Shown: positions 42,377 through 52,928 of the stretch, one piece after another | Layout of the letters: each line of letters begins with the position of its first letter | Position numbering within the stretch: position 1 is the first letter of the stretch | Assembly (NCBI RefSeq): GCF_000518085.1 | Contig: NZ_JACX01000008.1 | Span: forward strand, 44,607-108,606 | Direction of reading: 5' to 3' | DNA length: 64,000 nucleotides | DNA from: Bartonella grahamii ATCC 700132 | Lineage (GTDB): Bacteria > Pseudomonadota > Alphaproteobacteria > Rhizobiales > Rhizobiaceae | Notes under the pieces: model-generated | What the model saw: the letters and a program-made list of their open reading frames with translations, nothing else | Databases searched by the model: none | What the model was told of the DNA's origin: nothing | Made by a program: the position numbers and the translations under genes

Positions 42377-43684
42377 TTAATGGATACTATCACCTTGAAG
42401 ATAACCCTCTTTCCGGGCATCGGGCATTAAGAGAACAGAAATGAATGCAATAATCATCATGCCGGTTATATAAAAATAGAAGACAGATTCATATCCAAGA
42501 TCTTTTAATCCAAGCGCGACATATTCAGCAGAACCACCAAACAGTGCGTTGGCAATAGCATAAGAGAGCCCAACTCCTATTGCTCGTACTGAAGCGGGAA
42601 ACATTTCTGATTTTACAATGCCAGAGATGGATGTGTAAAAGCTCATAATGCAGAGCATTCCAATAATAACTGATAAAGCAATCCATGTACTATCAGTACT
42701 ACCAATCACATTAAGTCCAGGAATGGTAAAAATAATAGATAAAACACTCCAAATAAGGAGTGAAGTTCTTGTTCCAATTTTATCAGCCATAAAACCAAAT
42801 ACAGGTTGAAGTAACATGAAAACAAAGAGTGCAGCAGTCATCACAGTTGTGGCTGTATGTTTATCAAAGCCGGTGGTTGTGATCAGATATTTCTGCATGT
42901 AAGTCGTATAGGTGTAGAATGTGAGCGATCCTCCAGCGGTAAAGCCGATAACTAGAAAAAAAGCTTTTCGGTGGTTGCTTAGAAGTCCCCTAATACTACC
43001 AGCTTGTGCACTAGAACGACTTTCTTTGGTCGTTGTCTCATGGAGTGTGCGGCGTAGATAAATCGCAACAATTGCTCCTAGTCCACCAATGGCAAATGGA
43101 ATACGCCAGCCCCACGATTTTAGCTGATCTTCAGTGAGATAAAGCGCTAAAATGAATATAACAAGACTGGCTAGAAGTTGACCACCAATCAGTGTGGTGT
43201 ATTGGAAAGAGCTAAAAAATCCTCGGCGATTTTTGAGGGCGATTTCGCTCATATAAGTTGCTGTTGTACCATATTCACCACCGACAGAAAGCCCCTGAAG
43301 CATTCTGAGTAAAAGTAAAAGAATTCCTGCTGCTACTCCAATGGTTTCATAGGTAGGAAGTAGGGCGATTAAGAACGAACCACCACACATCATAAAAACA
43401 GAGATAAGCATAGAGCGTTTGCGTCCGTAACGATCGGCAATGAAGCCAAAAAGCCATCCGCCGATTGGGCGCATAAGAAAACCAATAGCAAAGACACCAG
43501 CCGCTTTTAAAAGTTGTGTAACGACATTGCCATCTGAGGGAAAAAATTGTGATGCAAAGTAAATGGATGTAAAGGAATAAACATAAAAGTCATACCATTC
43601 TACTAGATTACCTGATGCACTGGACACGATAGCCCAGATACGTTTTCTTGTATCATGTGGTGCTAAAGTTGGTTCATTCTCCAT
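42377..43684 (-). CDS. kgtP: 2-oxoglutarate permease KgtP-like, copy 3
   Basis: A 435-residue member of the same symporter family, by eye the closest of the three to E. coli KgtP in phrases such as [18 protein letters not shown] start (here [14 protein letters not shown]), [34 protein letters not shown] and [16 protein letters not shown]. Twelve hydrophobic helices are visible. It is the first copy encountered in the direction of transcription and may be the ancestral one; this is inference. It diverges from thyA across a 194-base gap. Confidence 0.9.
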   Translation of the reverse strand: MENEPTLAPHDTRKRIWAIVSSASGNLVEWYDFYVYSFTSIYFASQFFPSDGNVVTQLLKAAGVFAIGFLMRPIGGWLFGFIADRYGRKRSMLISVFMMCGGSFLIALLPTYETIGVAAGILLLLLRMLQGLSVGGEYGTTATYMSEIALKNRRGFFSSFQYTTLIGGQLLASLVIFILALYLTEDQLKSWGWRIPFAIGGLGAIVAIYLRRTLHETTTKESRSSAQAGSIRGLLSNHRKAFFLVIGFTAGGSLTFYTYTTYMQKYLITTTGFDKHTATTVMTAALFVFMLLQPVFGFMADKIGTRTSLLIWSVLSIIFTIPGLNVIGSTDSTWIALSVIIGMLCIMSFYTSISGIVKSEMFPASVRAIGVGLSYAIANALFGGSAEYVALGLKDLGYESVFYFYITGMMIIAFISVLLMPDARKEGYLQGDSIH

Positions 43685-43878
43685 AAATTTATCCCTTTTA
43701 TGATCATACCTAACTTGTTTCTTTTAAAATTTATTTACGATTTGATTCATCAAAATGCAATCGTATAATAATGATTTCCTATAAAAGATGTTTGGGAGGA
43801 GGATTTTTTTGAATTGTATTTTTATAAATTTTGAAGTTTCTATTTCCTGTAACGTTAAGAATCAACCATAATATTTAT

Positions 43879-44673
43879 ATGAAAATCTATCTTGATCTTT
43901 TATCGCATGTTTTAAATAACGGCATTGATCGTACAGATCGAACCGGTGTGGGGACGCGATCAATTTTTGGGTATCAAATGCGGTTTGATTTGCAGGCTGG
44001 CTTTCCTCTGTTAACAACGAAGAAATTGCATTTGCGCTCGATCATTTATGAGCTTTTGTGGTTTTTGAGAGGTGATACAAATATTGCATGGTTGAAGGAA
44101 CATGGTGTGTCAATTTGGGATGAGTGGGCTGATGAGAAAGGGAACCTTGGTCCTATTTATGGTTATCAGTGGCGCTCTTGGCCTGCTCCCGATGGACGGC
44201 ATATTGATCAAATCAGTCATCTTTTGACGATGATTAAAGAAACGCCTGATTCTCGTCGCTTAATTGTATCTGCTTGGAACCCCGCACTGATAGAGGAGAT
44301 GGCTTTGCCTCCTTGTCATTGTTTTTTTCAATTTTATGTTGCTGATGGGAAGCTATCCTGTCAGCTTTATCAGCGTTCAGCAGATATTTTCTTAGGTGTT
44401 CCGTTTAATATTGCTTCGTATGCGTTGTTGACGATGATGATTGCTCAAGTAAGTGGACTTAAAGCAGGAGACTTTATTCATACTCTGGGTGACGCTCATC
44501 TTTATTCTAACCATTTTGAACAGGCGAGATATCAGTTGTCTCGTATACCAAATGCTTTGCCGTTGATGCTTATAAATTCAGCGGTAACAGATCTTTTTTC
44601 TTTTAAATTTGAGGATTTTGAATTGCTTAATTATGAAGCGCAGCCACATATTAAGGCACCGGTAGCAGTATGA
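43879..44673 (+). CDS. thyA: thymidylate synthase ThyA
   Basis: ThyA methylates dUMP to dTMP using methylene-tetrahydrofolate, releasing dihydrofolate. From the ATG at 43879 the product is 264 residues, exactly the E. coli length, with catalytic Cys146 in [11 protein letters not shown] and the dUMP-binding [17 protein letters not shown]. The frame is open upstream to 43831 but those residues do not belong to the family. Its stop overlaps the folA start (TATGA), so the pair that makes and recycles dihydrofolate is coupled. Confidence 0.96.
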   Translation: MKIYLDLLSHVLNNGIDRTDRTGVGTRSIFGYQMRFDLQAGFPLLTTKKLHLRSIIYELLWFLRGDTNIAWLKEHGVSIWDEWADEKGNLGPIYGYQWRSWPAPDGRHIDQISHLLTMIKETPDSRRLIVSAWNPALIEEMALPPCHCFFQFYVADGKLSCQLYQRSADIFLGVPFNIASYALLTMMIAQVSGLKAGDFIHTLGDAHLYSNHFEQARYQLSRIPNALPLMLINSAVTDLFSFKFEDFELLNYEAQPHIKAPVAV

Positions 44674-45179
44674 CTTTTCCAGTTTGTTTAATTGCAGCTG
44701 TTGCAGAGAATGGTGTTATAGGTCGTGAAGGTGCGATGCCTTGGCATTTATCCACGGATTTGCAACGCTTTAAAGCTTTGACTTTTGGTAACCCCATTAT
44801 TATGGGGCGAAAAACATGGGATTCTCTTGGGCGTCCTTTACCAGGGCGTACAAATATTGTTATTACCCGTAATTGTGCATTCACGGCTGAAGGCGCTGTT
44901 ATTGCTCATTCTTTGTCGCAAGCCTGTTCTATCGCAAAAAATGTGGCTTCTCAAAATGGTGCAGATGCAGTTTTTATTATTGGGGGTGGTGAAATTTTTC
45001 AACAAGGGTTGTATATGGCTGATAAAATATTCCTTACAGAAGTTTTAGCTTCTATAGAAGGTGATAGTTTTTTTCCTGTTTTTGATAAAGAAAAATGGAC
45101 TATTGTAGAAACACAAGATATTCCAAAAGGAGAAAAAGATAGTCATCCGACACGTTTTGTGGTTTATGAACGAAAATAA
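44670..45179 (+). CDS. folA: dihydrofolate reductase FolA
   Basis: DHFR reduces dihydrofolate with NADPH, regenerating the cofactor used by ThyA. The 169-residue product has [19 protein letters not shown], the Met20-loop region, then [18 protein letters not shown] and the NADPH-binding [12 protein letters not shown]. It overlaps thyA by four bases. hflK follows about 110 bases later. Confidence 0.95.
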   Translation: MTFPVCLIAAVAENGVIGREGAMPWHLSTDLQRFKALTFGNPIIMGRKTWDSLGRPLPGRTNIVITRNCAFTAEGAVIAHSLSQACSIAKNVASQNGADAVFIIGGGEIFQQGLYMADKIFLTEVLASIEGDSFFPVFDKEKWTIVETQDIPKGEKDSHPTRFVVYERK

Positions 45180-45291
45180 TCATAAGTGAAAAGAACCTGT
45201 CAGTTGTATTGTAATGAGATAAGAGAATCCCTATAAGATCTAAGTGAATGGTTGGTATTTGAATGAGTGGTAGTCAGTTAAAGAGGTGATA

Positions 45292-46437
45292 ATGCCCTGG
45301 ACAAATCAAAATGGTGGTGGCCCGTGGAGTGGCGATAAAAACAAGAACAGTGGTGACAAAAAAACATCGGCTAAGAATCTTTTTGGTTCTGGTGGCAATA
45401 ATGGTGGTGAAAATGGTCCCAATCTTGATGATATTTTGCGTAAAGGGAAGGATCAGTTTAAACAATTTAGTAGAGGGGGAACTGTTGTTTTGTTCCTTCT
45501 TCTTGCTGTGTGTTTTTTGCTCTATCAATCACTTTATATTGTCCAACAAAATGAGCAAGCAGTAGAATTGCGTTTTGGTGTCCCTAAAGAAGGCATAATC
45601 GGTGATGGTTTGCATTTTCACTTTTGGCCAATTGAGACCTATATGAAAGTGCCTTTAACGGAAAAAACAATCGCAATTGGTGGGAAGCCTGGTCAGGTAC
45701 AACAAAGTGAAGGTTTGATGCTGTCTAGTGATCAAAATATTGTTAATGTCAATTTTTCTGTTTACTATCGCATTTCACATCCAGGACAATTTTTATTCAA
45801 CGTTAATGATCAAGAAGGAACAGTTCGTCAGGTTGCTGAAAGTGCAATGCGCGAGGTCATTGGTTCGCGGCCGGTTGATGATGTTTTACGTGACAAGAAA
45901 GAAGAAGTTGCTAATGACGTTAGAAAAATTATCCAGTTGACTGTAGATAAATATCAACTTGGTGTTGAAATAAGTCGTGTGTCTATCAGTGAAGCTGCTC
46001 CTCCGACAAAGGTTGCTGCTGCGTTTAATTCTGTTCAACAAGCGGAGCAGGAACGTGGACGAATGATTGAAGAGGGGAATCGTGTGCGTTTTACGAAGAT
46101 TGGTTTAGCAAATGGTGAAGCTTCACGTACACGGGAAATCGCAAAAGGTGAAAAAGCACAAATGGTTGAAGAAGCACGCGGGCGTGCCGAACGTTTTCAG
46201 GCCATAGCTCGTGAGGCGGCAATATCACCAGAGGCTGCGCGTTATCGTCTTTATATGGAGACGATGGGGCGTATTTTCTCTTCACCAAATAAATTGGTTC
46301 TTGATCAAATGAATTCTCCAGCGGTGCCTTATCTTCCTTTGAACGAATTGCTGCGTAACAATTTATCAGAAAAAGCAAAAGCGAAATCAGCACGTTCGAC
46401 ATCGCTCTTGGATGCTCATATTTCTGGAGGACGCTAA
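45292..46437 (+). CDS. hflK: SPFH-domain protease modulator HflK
   Basis: HflK forms with HflC a large membrane complex that surrounds and regulates the FtsH protease. The 381-residue protein begins with a Gly/Asn/Lys-rich cytoplasmic region of about 60 residues, followed by one membrane helix (VVLFLLLAVCFLLYQSLYIV) and the periplasmic SPFH domain (SLYIVQQNEQAVELRFG), then a helical region rich in Glu and Arg. The ATG at 45292 follows AAGAGGTG; the GTG at 45286 would lie inside that ribosome binding site. Two bases separate it from hflC. Confidence 0.95.
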   Translation: MPWTNQNGGGPWSGDKNKNSGDKKTSAKNLFGSGGNNGGENGPNLDDILRKGKDQFKQFSRGGTVVLFLLLAVCFLLYQSLYIVQQNEQAVELRFGVPKEGIIGDGLHFHFWPIETYMKVPLTEKTIAIGGKPGQVQQSEGLMLSSDQNIVNVNFSVYYRISHPGQFLFNVNDQEGTVRQVAESAMREVIGSRPVDDVLRDKKEEVANDVRKIIQLTVDKYQLGVEISRVSISEAAPPTKVAAAFNSVQQAEQERGRMIEEGNRVRFTKIGLANGEASRTREIAKGEKAQMVEEARGRAERFQAIAREAAISPEAARYRLYMETMGRIFSSPNKLVLDQMNSPAVPYLPLNELLRNNLSEKAKAKSARSTSLLDAHISGGR

Positions 46438-46439
46438 TA

Positions 46440-47375
46440 ATGCAGCAGTCTCGTTTTTTGTTTATTTTTAGTACTATAATGTTTCTTTTGATCATTTTAT
46501 GGATGTCACTTTTTATTGTCTATCCTCGTCAACAAGTGGCAATTAAGCGTTTTGGTCAAATTGTTAAGGTGGAGTCTAATCCTGGAATTTATTCGAAAAT
46601 GCCCTTTGTGGATAAGATGATTGTGGTGGATAATCGCTTGTTGCGTTACGATGTTCCTACGCAATCGGTACAAGTTCGTGGGGGTGCTTATTACGAAGTG
46701 GATGCGTTCTTTATTTATCGTATTACGGATCCTAAATTGTTTTTACAGCGTATTGCTTCAGGGCGTCCACAAATTGCGGCACGTGAAAACCTTGCACCAC
46801 GGTTTATTGACGCTTTGCGTGCTGTTTATGGTAAGCGAGAATTTAAAGCAGCTTTATCGGATGAACGGGGAGCGATGATGGCTGAAGTACAGAAGCAGTT
46901 TTCTGTAGATGCTGGTTCGTTGGGTATTACCATTGTTGATGTGCGTATTCGAAAAACTGATTTGACCGATGCTGTTTCAGAAGATGTCTATCGGCAAATG
47001 GCAGCTGAACGGGAGGCTGCTGCGGAAAATATCCGGGCTCGTGGTCAACAAGAACGAGATCGTATTGTGGCAGAAGCAAATCGTGAATATGAAGAAATTG
47101 TGGCAGCCGCAAAGCGTGATGCTGAAATTACTCGCGGTGAAGGACAAGCCGAAAGTATTCGCATTTTATTAAATGCGCGGGAAGCTAATCCATCTTTTTA
47201 CGATTTTTGGTTAGCGATGGAACAGTATAAGAATTTAGAAAGAGTTCCGATGGTCATTTCACCGAATGAGGATTTCTTTTTTTATTTTCAAAATCCCCTG
47301 CAAGTAAAGAAAAAGCTTTCATCAACAATGAGTCCTAGTTTGAGCAAAACTGATTCAAAGTCTGGTGGAGAATAG
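46440..47375 (+). CDS. hflC: SPFH-domain protease modulator HflC
   Basis: The HflC partner subunit, 311 residues, has an N-terminal membrane anchor (about residues 6-27), then SPFH motifs (YPRQQVAIKRFGQIV), and a helical region with ARGQQERDRIVAEANREYEEI. It is co-transcribed with hflK. A DUF2065 gene often lies between hflC and degP in related genomes; here only 149 bases remain and I see no such frame. Confidence 0.95.
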   Translation: MQQSRFLFIFSTIMFLLIILWMSLFIVYPRQQVAIKRFGQIVKVESNPGIYSKMPFVDKMIVVDNRLLRYDVPTQSVQVRGGAYYEVDAFFIYRITDPKLFLQRIASGRPQIAARENLAPRFIDALRAVYGKREFKAALSDERGAMMAEVQKQFSVDAGSLGITIVDVRIRKTDLTDAVSEDVYRQMAAEREAAAENIRARGQQERDRIVAEANREYEEIVAAAKRDAEITRGEGQAESIRILLNAREANPSFYDFWLAMEQYKNLERVPMVISPNEDFFFYFQNPLQVKKKLSSTMSPSLSKTDSKSGGE

Positions 47376-47524
47376 ATGAAACAATGTATAGAGTATACTA
47401 TTTCATATGAGAAGTATGCTCTATAGCTGCTTTTTTTATGATGAATGTAAGACAGTGTTAAGCCACACTGATTTTGTATAATAAATTGGGTAGGGCTCTT
47501 TTCAGCTTTGGTTAAAGGCATGTC

Positions 47525-49051
47525 ATGGATAGAAGTATCGTGAGTGGAAATACGTTTTTGAAGTCTTTTATCACAAGAGTTGTTTTGTGTGTGGTTTTGT
47601 TTTTATCAGGATCAGTGAATTTGTCTTGGAGCGCAGAGACAAACAAGACATTGCTTTCTGTTCCTGATTTAGCTTCTGAGCTTTTGGAGACGGTTGTGAA
47701 TATTTCTACGGCACAGACTGTTGAAGGAACCGAACAGGATGAAAATACTTCGGTACCCGTTATTCCCAAAGATTCATTGCTGGAGGAATATTTTAATGAT
47801 TTTTTTACACCCAAAGATGGTCAAAAAAATAGTCAATTTCAAAAGGTGCGTTCTTTGGGGTCTGGTTTTGTGATTGATGCGCAAAAAGGGATTATTGTTA
47901 CAAATTATCATGTTATTGTTGATGCTGATGATATTGAAGTTAATTTTACAGATGGTACAAAACTCAAGGCGAAGCTTCTTGGCAAGGATAGCAAAACTGA
48001 TTTGGCACTACTTCAAGTGGATGCGGGACGTAAAAAATTAAAAGCTGTGCGTTTTGGTGACTCAGAAAAAGCACGTATTGGTGACTGGGTTATGGCTATT
48101 GGTAATCCTTATGGTTTTGGTGGAAGTGTAACGGTTGGTATTATTTCTGCACGTAACCGTGATCTTAATGCTGGTCCCTATGATAATTTTATTCAAACAG
48201 ATGCAGCAATTAATCGGGGCAATTCTGGTGGTCCGTTATTTGATAGAAATGGTGAAGTCATTGGCATTAATACAGCAATTGTTTCACCTTCTGGAGGATC
48301 TATCGGTATTGGGTTTGCTATTCCATCGGATATGGCCCTTTCTGTTATTAATCAATTGCGTGATTTTGGAGAAATAAGGCGTGGTTGGTTGGCTATTCGT
48401 ATTCAGCCGGTAACAGAGGATATTGCAAAAAGTTTAAAATTGGACAGTGCTGTGGGAGCATTGGTGGCTGGTAAAATAGAACAGACGGAAGAAAATAATG
48501 TAGATAATAGCCAGTTACAAACTGGAGATGTCATTCTTTCCTTTGGTAATTTCAAAATTAAGCATGCACGTGATTTGCCGCGTTTAGTTGCAGAAAGTTC
48601 AGAAGGAAAAGTGGTGGATGTTACTGTTTTACGGAATGGGCAAGAAAAAACAGTAAAAGTTAAGCTTGGACGTTTGATTGAAACAGATGCAAATGAAGAT
48701 ATAGAAGAAGAAGTTGATGATAAAAAAGATAATGATCTGTCGAAAAGCGTGACAATGCAATTTATGGGAATGACGCTATCTGAATTGACAGAGGATTTGC
48801 GTCATCGTTATTCAATTTCAGATAAACTTCGAGGACTAGTGGTAACATCTGTTGCACAAAATAGCGCAGCGGATAAAAAGCGTATTCGCGTTGGTGAAGT
48901 CATTATTGATATTAATCAGAGTGCTATCACAACAATCGATGAGGCTAAAAAACGTATTCATAAATTACGTGAAGCTGGACGCAAAAATGCTCTATTCATC
49001 GTAGCGCGTCCAGATGGAGAGTTACGGTTCGTAACGCTTCTAATGGATTGA
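47525..49051 (+). CDS. degP: periplasmic serine endoprotease, DegP/HtrA family
   Basis: A 508-residue envelope quality-control protease. It has a cleavable signal sequence (hydrophobic residues 16-30, ending near WSAET), a trypsin-like domain with the triad His129 (TNYHVIVD), Asp159 (KTDLAL) and Ser234 (GNSGGPLF), then two PDZ domains (about residues 280-380 and 415-505). AAAGG precedes the ATG. It lies downstream of hflKC, an arrangement common in Hyphomicrobiales, which groups two membrane-protein quality-control systems. A more exact assignment (DegP, DegQ or MucD) cannot be made by eye. Confidence 0.92.
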   Translation: MDRSIVSGNTFLKSFITRVVLCVVLFLSGSVNLSWSAETNKTLLSVPDLASELLETVVNISTAQTVEGTEQDENTSVPVIPKDSLLEEYFNDFFTPKDGQKNSQFQKVRSLGSGFVIDAQKGIIVTNYHVIVDADDIEVNFTDGTKLKAKLLGKDSKTDLALLQVDAGRKKLKAVRFGDSEKARIGDWVMAIGNPYGFGGSVTVGIISARNRDLNAGPYDNFIQTDAAINRGNSGGPLFDRNGEVIGINTAIVSPSGGSIGIGFAIPSDMALSVINQLRDFGEIRRGWLAIRIQPVTEDIAKSLKLDSAVGALVAGKIEQTEENNVDNSQLQTGDVILSFGNFKIKHARDLPRLVAESSEGKVVDVTVLRNGQEKTVKVKLGRLIETDANEDIEEEVDDKKDNDLSKSVTMQFMGMTLSELTEDLRHRYSISDKLRGLVVTSVAQNSAADKKRIRVGEVIIDINQSAITTIDEAKKRIHKLREAGRKNALFIVARPDGELRFVTLLMD

Positions 49052-49986
49052 TACCCCAATAGATTGAGGCTTAAAAATTAATTTTTTGTTTTTTATCAGC
49101 CTTAGTATATGGGCTACTTTGTAGTTCAGCCATGTGATGTCCAATATTTCTCAAGCTTATTTCACGACAAAGAGCATGGATTGTATAACATAAAATCCGT
49201 TGGGCAGCTCTATTTTTGCATTAAATAAAAGTATAAGTTTGTAGCATAATAGATTTGCTAGTTCCCAATATTGCAACAGCCTAGGCTTTGAAGTGCTGCA
49301 TAAGAGATCTCTGTCTTGTGTTCAAGTCAATTTTTATCTCTGCTTTTGATGCACAAGTGAATGGTATTGATATGGCACTTTATGAGAAGCATAAAAATGA
49401 GAAAATCTTATGATATTGGGAGCTCTTATTCAGATTGCAAAATGCTCAACTATTATAAATAAAGGGTGCAATTATTATTATAAATAATGTTTTATCTAGT
49501 GAGACTTTTAGTACTTTGTGATTGTACTTTGTGTGCTATAGAGAACGTTTTTTTCACTTCAGTTTGAAAAAAGTTATCCTAGAGAAAAATCATATTAGAC
49601 TAAATTAGTTATATATATTTATACCTTTCTTGGTGATGGATGAAAAAATAGTTGTAAAAAAGAGAGCGTGAAGAAGACAATTTCTGAATCTCTTATTATA
49701 AATCAGAGTAGCATGCTGTTTTTATAGGACAAAATAAAGCTGTTTGATTGTATAGGTTAAGCTCAGTATTATTTTCATAAATGATGACAAAGAATACGTT
49801 TGTTTTTAATGGCTAACGGACAGAATGATTATGGCTGTAGTTTATTATTGAATTATGATAGCAAAAATGCTTGGAAATTCTTTTGGTGTCGTTATTAAGT
49901 CCATTTTTTCTTTTTTTATAAGTTTCATAGGGGCTTTGGGGGGCTGTGTGTTGCAATAAGTTATTGATTGGGAGAAATTGCTATTC
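49052..49986. other. non-coding stretch of 0.9 kb
   Basis: No gene-like frame on either strand. In several relatives serB lies between degP and miaA; I could not recognise its motifs here. The segment 49395-49450 resembles 40255-40310, a possible dispersed intergenic repeat. Confidence 0.4.
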
Positions 49987-50859
49987 ATGACACAGAGAAC
50001 AGTTACATTAATAGCGGGACCAACGGCAAGTGGGAAGTCAGAACTTGCCTTGCAAATGGCTCAAGAAAAAAATGCTCTCATTATTAACACTGATTCAATG
50101 CAGGTTTATGATGTTTTAAATATTTTAACGGCACGGCCTACGGAGGCTGATACTGCGATTGTTCCGCATTATCTTTATGGTCATGTGAGTCCTACTTTGA
50201 ATTATTCAGTAGGGCAATGGTTGTGTGATGTCGAGAAGCTATTGGCTACTTTTTCTTTAAGATCAGTTATTTTTGTTGGTGGAACAGGACTTTATTTTCG
50301 TGCTCTTTTAGAGGGAATTTCGGAAATCCCTCATGTTCCAGATGTTGTTCGGCAGAAGTGGCTACTTCGGCTTGATAAAGAGGGCGTTGCAAGTCTTTAT
50401 CGCCAGTTGTTGCAGATTGATGCTGTTGTTGCTAAAAAAATTTCTTCGCACGATAGACAGCGTATTGTTCGTGCTTTGGAAGTTTATGATGCAACCGGTA
50501 AGACGCTCAGTTGGTGGCAGAAACAAAAAACAACACCTCTCATTGCGCCGAATTTCACCGAAAAAATTCTTCTCATGCCACCACGTCCTCTGCTTTATGA
50601 ACGTATTCATAAACGCTTGGATTCTATGATTGAAAGAGGAGCTTTAGAAGAGGTGATGATTATGAAGAATCTTATGCTTTCCCCTTCATTACCAGCAATG
50701 AAGGCTATTGGTATACCTGAATTTATGGCTTATTTGGATGGATATAGAAGCTTTGAGAATGCTCTTGAAGCGGTGAAAACACAAACGAGGAGATATGCAA
50801 AAAGACAAATGACATGGTTTCGTAATCAATTTGATGAAGAATGGATGCTTACTTTTTGA
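49987..50859 (+). CDS. miaA: tRNA dimethylallyltransferase MiaA
   Basis: MiaA adds a dimethylallyl group to A37 of tRNAs that read codons starting with U. The 290-residue protein has the P-loop GPTASGKS (residues 11-18), INTDSMQVYD, the GGTGLYFRALLEG motif, and the C-terminal TQTRRYAKRQMTWFRNQ, all diagnostic. The ATG at 49987 gives the expected N-terminus; a TTG at 49978 is less likely. ilvI follows after 270 bases. Confidence 0.95.
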   Translation: MTQRTVTLIAGPTASGKSELALQMAQEKNALIINTDSMQVYDVLNILTARPTEADTAIVPHYLYGHVSPTLNYSVGQWLCDVEKLLATFSLRSVIFVGGTGLYFRALLEGISEIPHVPDVVRQKWLLRLDKEGVASLYRQLLQIDAVVAKKISSHDRQRIVRALEVYDATGKTLSWWQKQKTTPLIAPNFTEKILLMPPRPLLYERIHKRLDSMIERGALEEVMIMKNLMLSPSLPAMKAIGIPEFMAYLDGYRSFENALEAVKTQTRRYAKRQMTWFRNQFDEEWMLTF

Positions 50860-51128
50860 TAAAAGAGCTAGAGCTTTACAAAGAAACTTATCGAAAGATA
50901 AAAGATAATTCGTGAAAAAGAATTTTTTAGAAAATATAATTTTTTATTGACGAATGGTATCAATGGAATTAGAAATCTTTCTACAAGGAAATTTTTATAT
51001 ATTTTATACGTTGGAATAATGGGGGTGATCATACAGTGTGTGTTGTGTAATGGGCTCCTTTGGGGTCTTTTTTTATGGGCTCCGTTAGGGGCTTTTTTAT
51101 TGTCCTATCAAGTAGGTGAGTGGGAAAA

Positions 51129-52928
51129 ATGAGAAATGATCCAAGAAAGCAAGAGAGTGCAGATGGAAAAATAATGTCGGGGGCTGAAATAGTGGTTCAG
51201 GCTCTTATAGATCAAGGGGTTAAACATATTTTTGGTTATCCTGGTGGGGCTGTTCTGCCTATTTTTGATGTGCTCTATCACCAAGATACACTCCAGCATA
51301 TTTTGGTGCGCCATGAACAAGCTGCAGGGCATGCTGCTGAAGGTTATGCACGCAGTACTGGAAAGGTAGGTGTTATGCTTGTGACTTCTGGTCCAGGCGC
51401 AACGAATGCTGTTACACCTTTGCAAGATGCTCTTATGGATTCTATACCTCTTGTTTGTTTTTCTGGTCAGGTAGCGACAACGATCATTGGAACAAATGGC
51501 TTTCAAGAAGCTGATACGGTTGGAATTACAAAGCCCTGTACGAAGTGGAATTGGCTGGTTAAAAACGTCAATGATCTTGCGGCTATTATTCATGAAGCTT
51601 TTTCTCTTGCTCAATCAGGTCGTCCTGGACCGGTTTTGATTGATATTCCTAAGGATGTTCAATTTGCTTCAGGAATTTATAGAGCACCTCAAGCGCCGAC
51701 ATTTATGCGTTCTTATTCAAAGCCGAAAGGGAATGTGCAGGCTATTGAAGAGGCTGTTTCTCTCTTAGTAGAAGCAAAGCGTCCTGTTATTTATTCTGGT
51801 GGTGGTGTTATTTCATCGGGGATGGAAGCTGTAAAGCTTTTGCGCGATTTAGTTCAACTGGGTGATTTTCCGATTACGTCAACACTCATGGGGCTTGGTG
51901 CTTATCCCGCTTCTGGCAAAAATTGGCTTGGAATGCTTGGGATGCATGGAACCTATGAAGCTAATATGGCCATGCATGATTGTGATGTCATGTTGGCTGT
52001 TGGAGCACGATTTGATGATCGTATCACAGGGCGATTGGATGCATTTGCACCTCATGCGCGTATTATTCATATTGATATTGATCCTTCTTCCATCAATAAA
52101 ATTGTAAAAGCAGAAGTTCCACTTATTGGCGATGTGGCTTGTGTTTTAGGAGATATGACGCAACTCTTAAAGATACAGCAACCAGCGTTTAATAGTGAAG
52201 TCCGTGAGGCGTGGTGGACGCTAGTTAATCGCTGGAAAGCTCGTAATTCATTGGCATATATGAAAAAAAAAGATGTTATCATGCCGCAATATGCTCTTGA
52301 ACGGCTTTATGCACTGACCAAAGATGCTCGTGCTTATATCACAACGGATGTTGGACAGCATCAGATGTGGGCAGCACAGTATTATCATTTTGATGAACCA
52401 AAACATTGGATGACTTCTGGTGGTCTTGGAACGATGGGGTATGGTCTTCCTGCGGCTATTGGTGTTCAAATAGCCCATCCTGATGCACTTGTTGTGTGTA
52501 TTTCTGGTGATGCCTCCATTCAAATGAATATTCAAGAGCTTGCAACGGCAATTCAGCATGATACACCAGTGAAAATTTTTATTTTAAATAATCAGTATAT
52601 GGGGATGGTCCGTCAGTGGCAGCAATTGCTGCATGGTAATCGTCTTTCTCATTCTTATACCGAATCTATGCCTGACTTTGTGAAATTGGCACAAGCTTAT
52701 GGAGCCGTGGGAATTCATTGTTCAAAACCAGATGAACTTGATGATAAAATTCAGCAGATGATTGACTGTGATAAGCCTGTTCTTTTTGATTGTCGTGTTT
52801 ATCATTTAGAAAATTGTTTTCCTATGATCCCATCGGGATGTGCTCATAATGAGATGTTATTACCCGATGAGGCAAGCGAGGAAGCTGTTGCAAATGCTGT
52901 TTCTTCCGAGGGAAAGATTCTTGTATAA
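51129..52928 (+). CDS. ilvI: acetolactate synthase large subunit
   Basis: The large subunit makes acetolactate or acetohydroxybutyrate, the first common step of branched-chain amino acid synthesis. The 599-residue thiamine diphosphate enzyme has the N-terminal [13 protein letters not shown], the catalytic Glu63 in [16 protein letters not shown], an FAD-binding middle, and the ThDP-binding [11 protein letters not shown] with [13 protein letters not shown]. The ATG at 51129 is preceded by AGGTGAG. Unusually, no ilvH regulatory subunit gene follows; the next 680 bases are non-coding. ilvC is about 8 kb further on. Confidence 0.95.
   Translation: MRNDPRKQESADGKIMSGAEIVVQALIDQGVKHIFGYPGGAVLPIFDVLYHQDTLQHILVRHEQAAGHAAEGYARSTGKVGVMLVTSGPGATNAVTPLQDALMDSIPLVCFSGQVATTIIGTNGFQEADTVGITKPCTKWNWLVKNVNDLAAIIHEAFSLAQSGRPGPVLIDIPKDVQFASGIYRAPQAPTFMRSYSKPKGNVQAIEEAVSLLVEAKRPVIYSGGGVISSGMEAVKLLRDLVQLGDFPITSTLMGLGAYPASGKNWLGMLGMHGTYEANMAMHDCDVMLAVGARFDDRITGRLDAFAPHARIIHIDIDPSSINKIVKAEVPLIGDVACVLGDMTQLLKIQQPAFNSEVREAWWTLVNRWKARNSLAYMKKKDVIMPQYALERLYALTKDARAYITTDVGQHQMWAAQYYHFDEPKHWMTSGGLGTMGYGLPAAIGVQIAHPDALVVCISGDASIQMNIQELATAIQHDTPVKIFILNNQYMGMVRQWQQLLHGNRLSHSYTESMPDFVKLAQAYGAVGIHCSKPDELDDKIQQMIDCDKPVLFDCRVYHLENCFPMIPSGCAHNEMLLPDEASEEAVANAVSSEGKILV

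Noticed and set aside
50947..51132. 61-codon hydrophobic frame between miaA and ilvI
   Set aside because: Starts with TTG, overlaps the ilvI ribosome binding site and start. It does not have the Ile/Leu/Val-run form of an attenuator leader. Weak support only.
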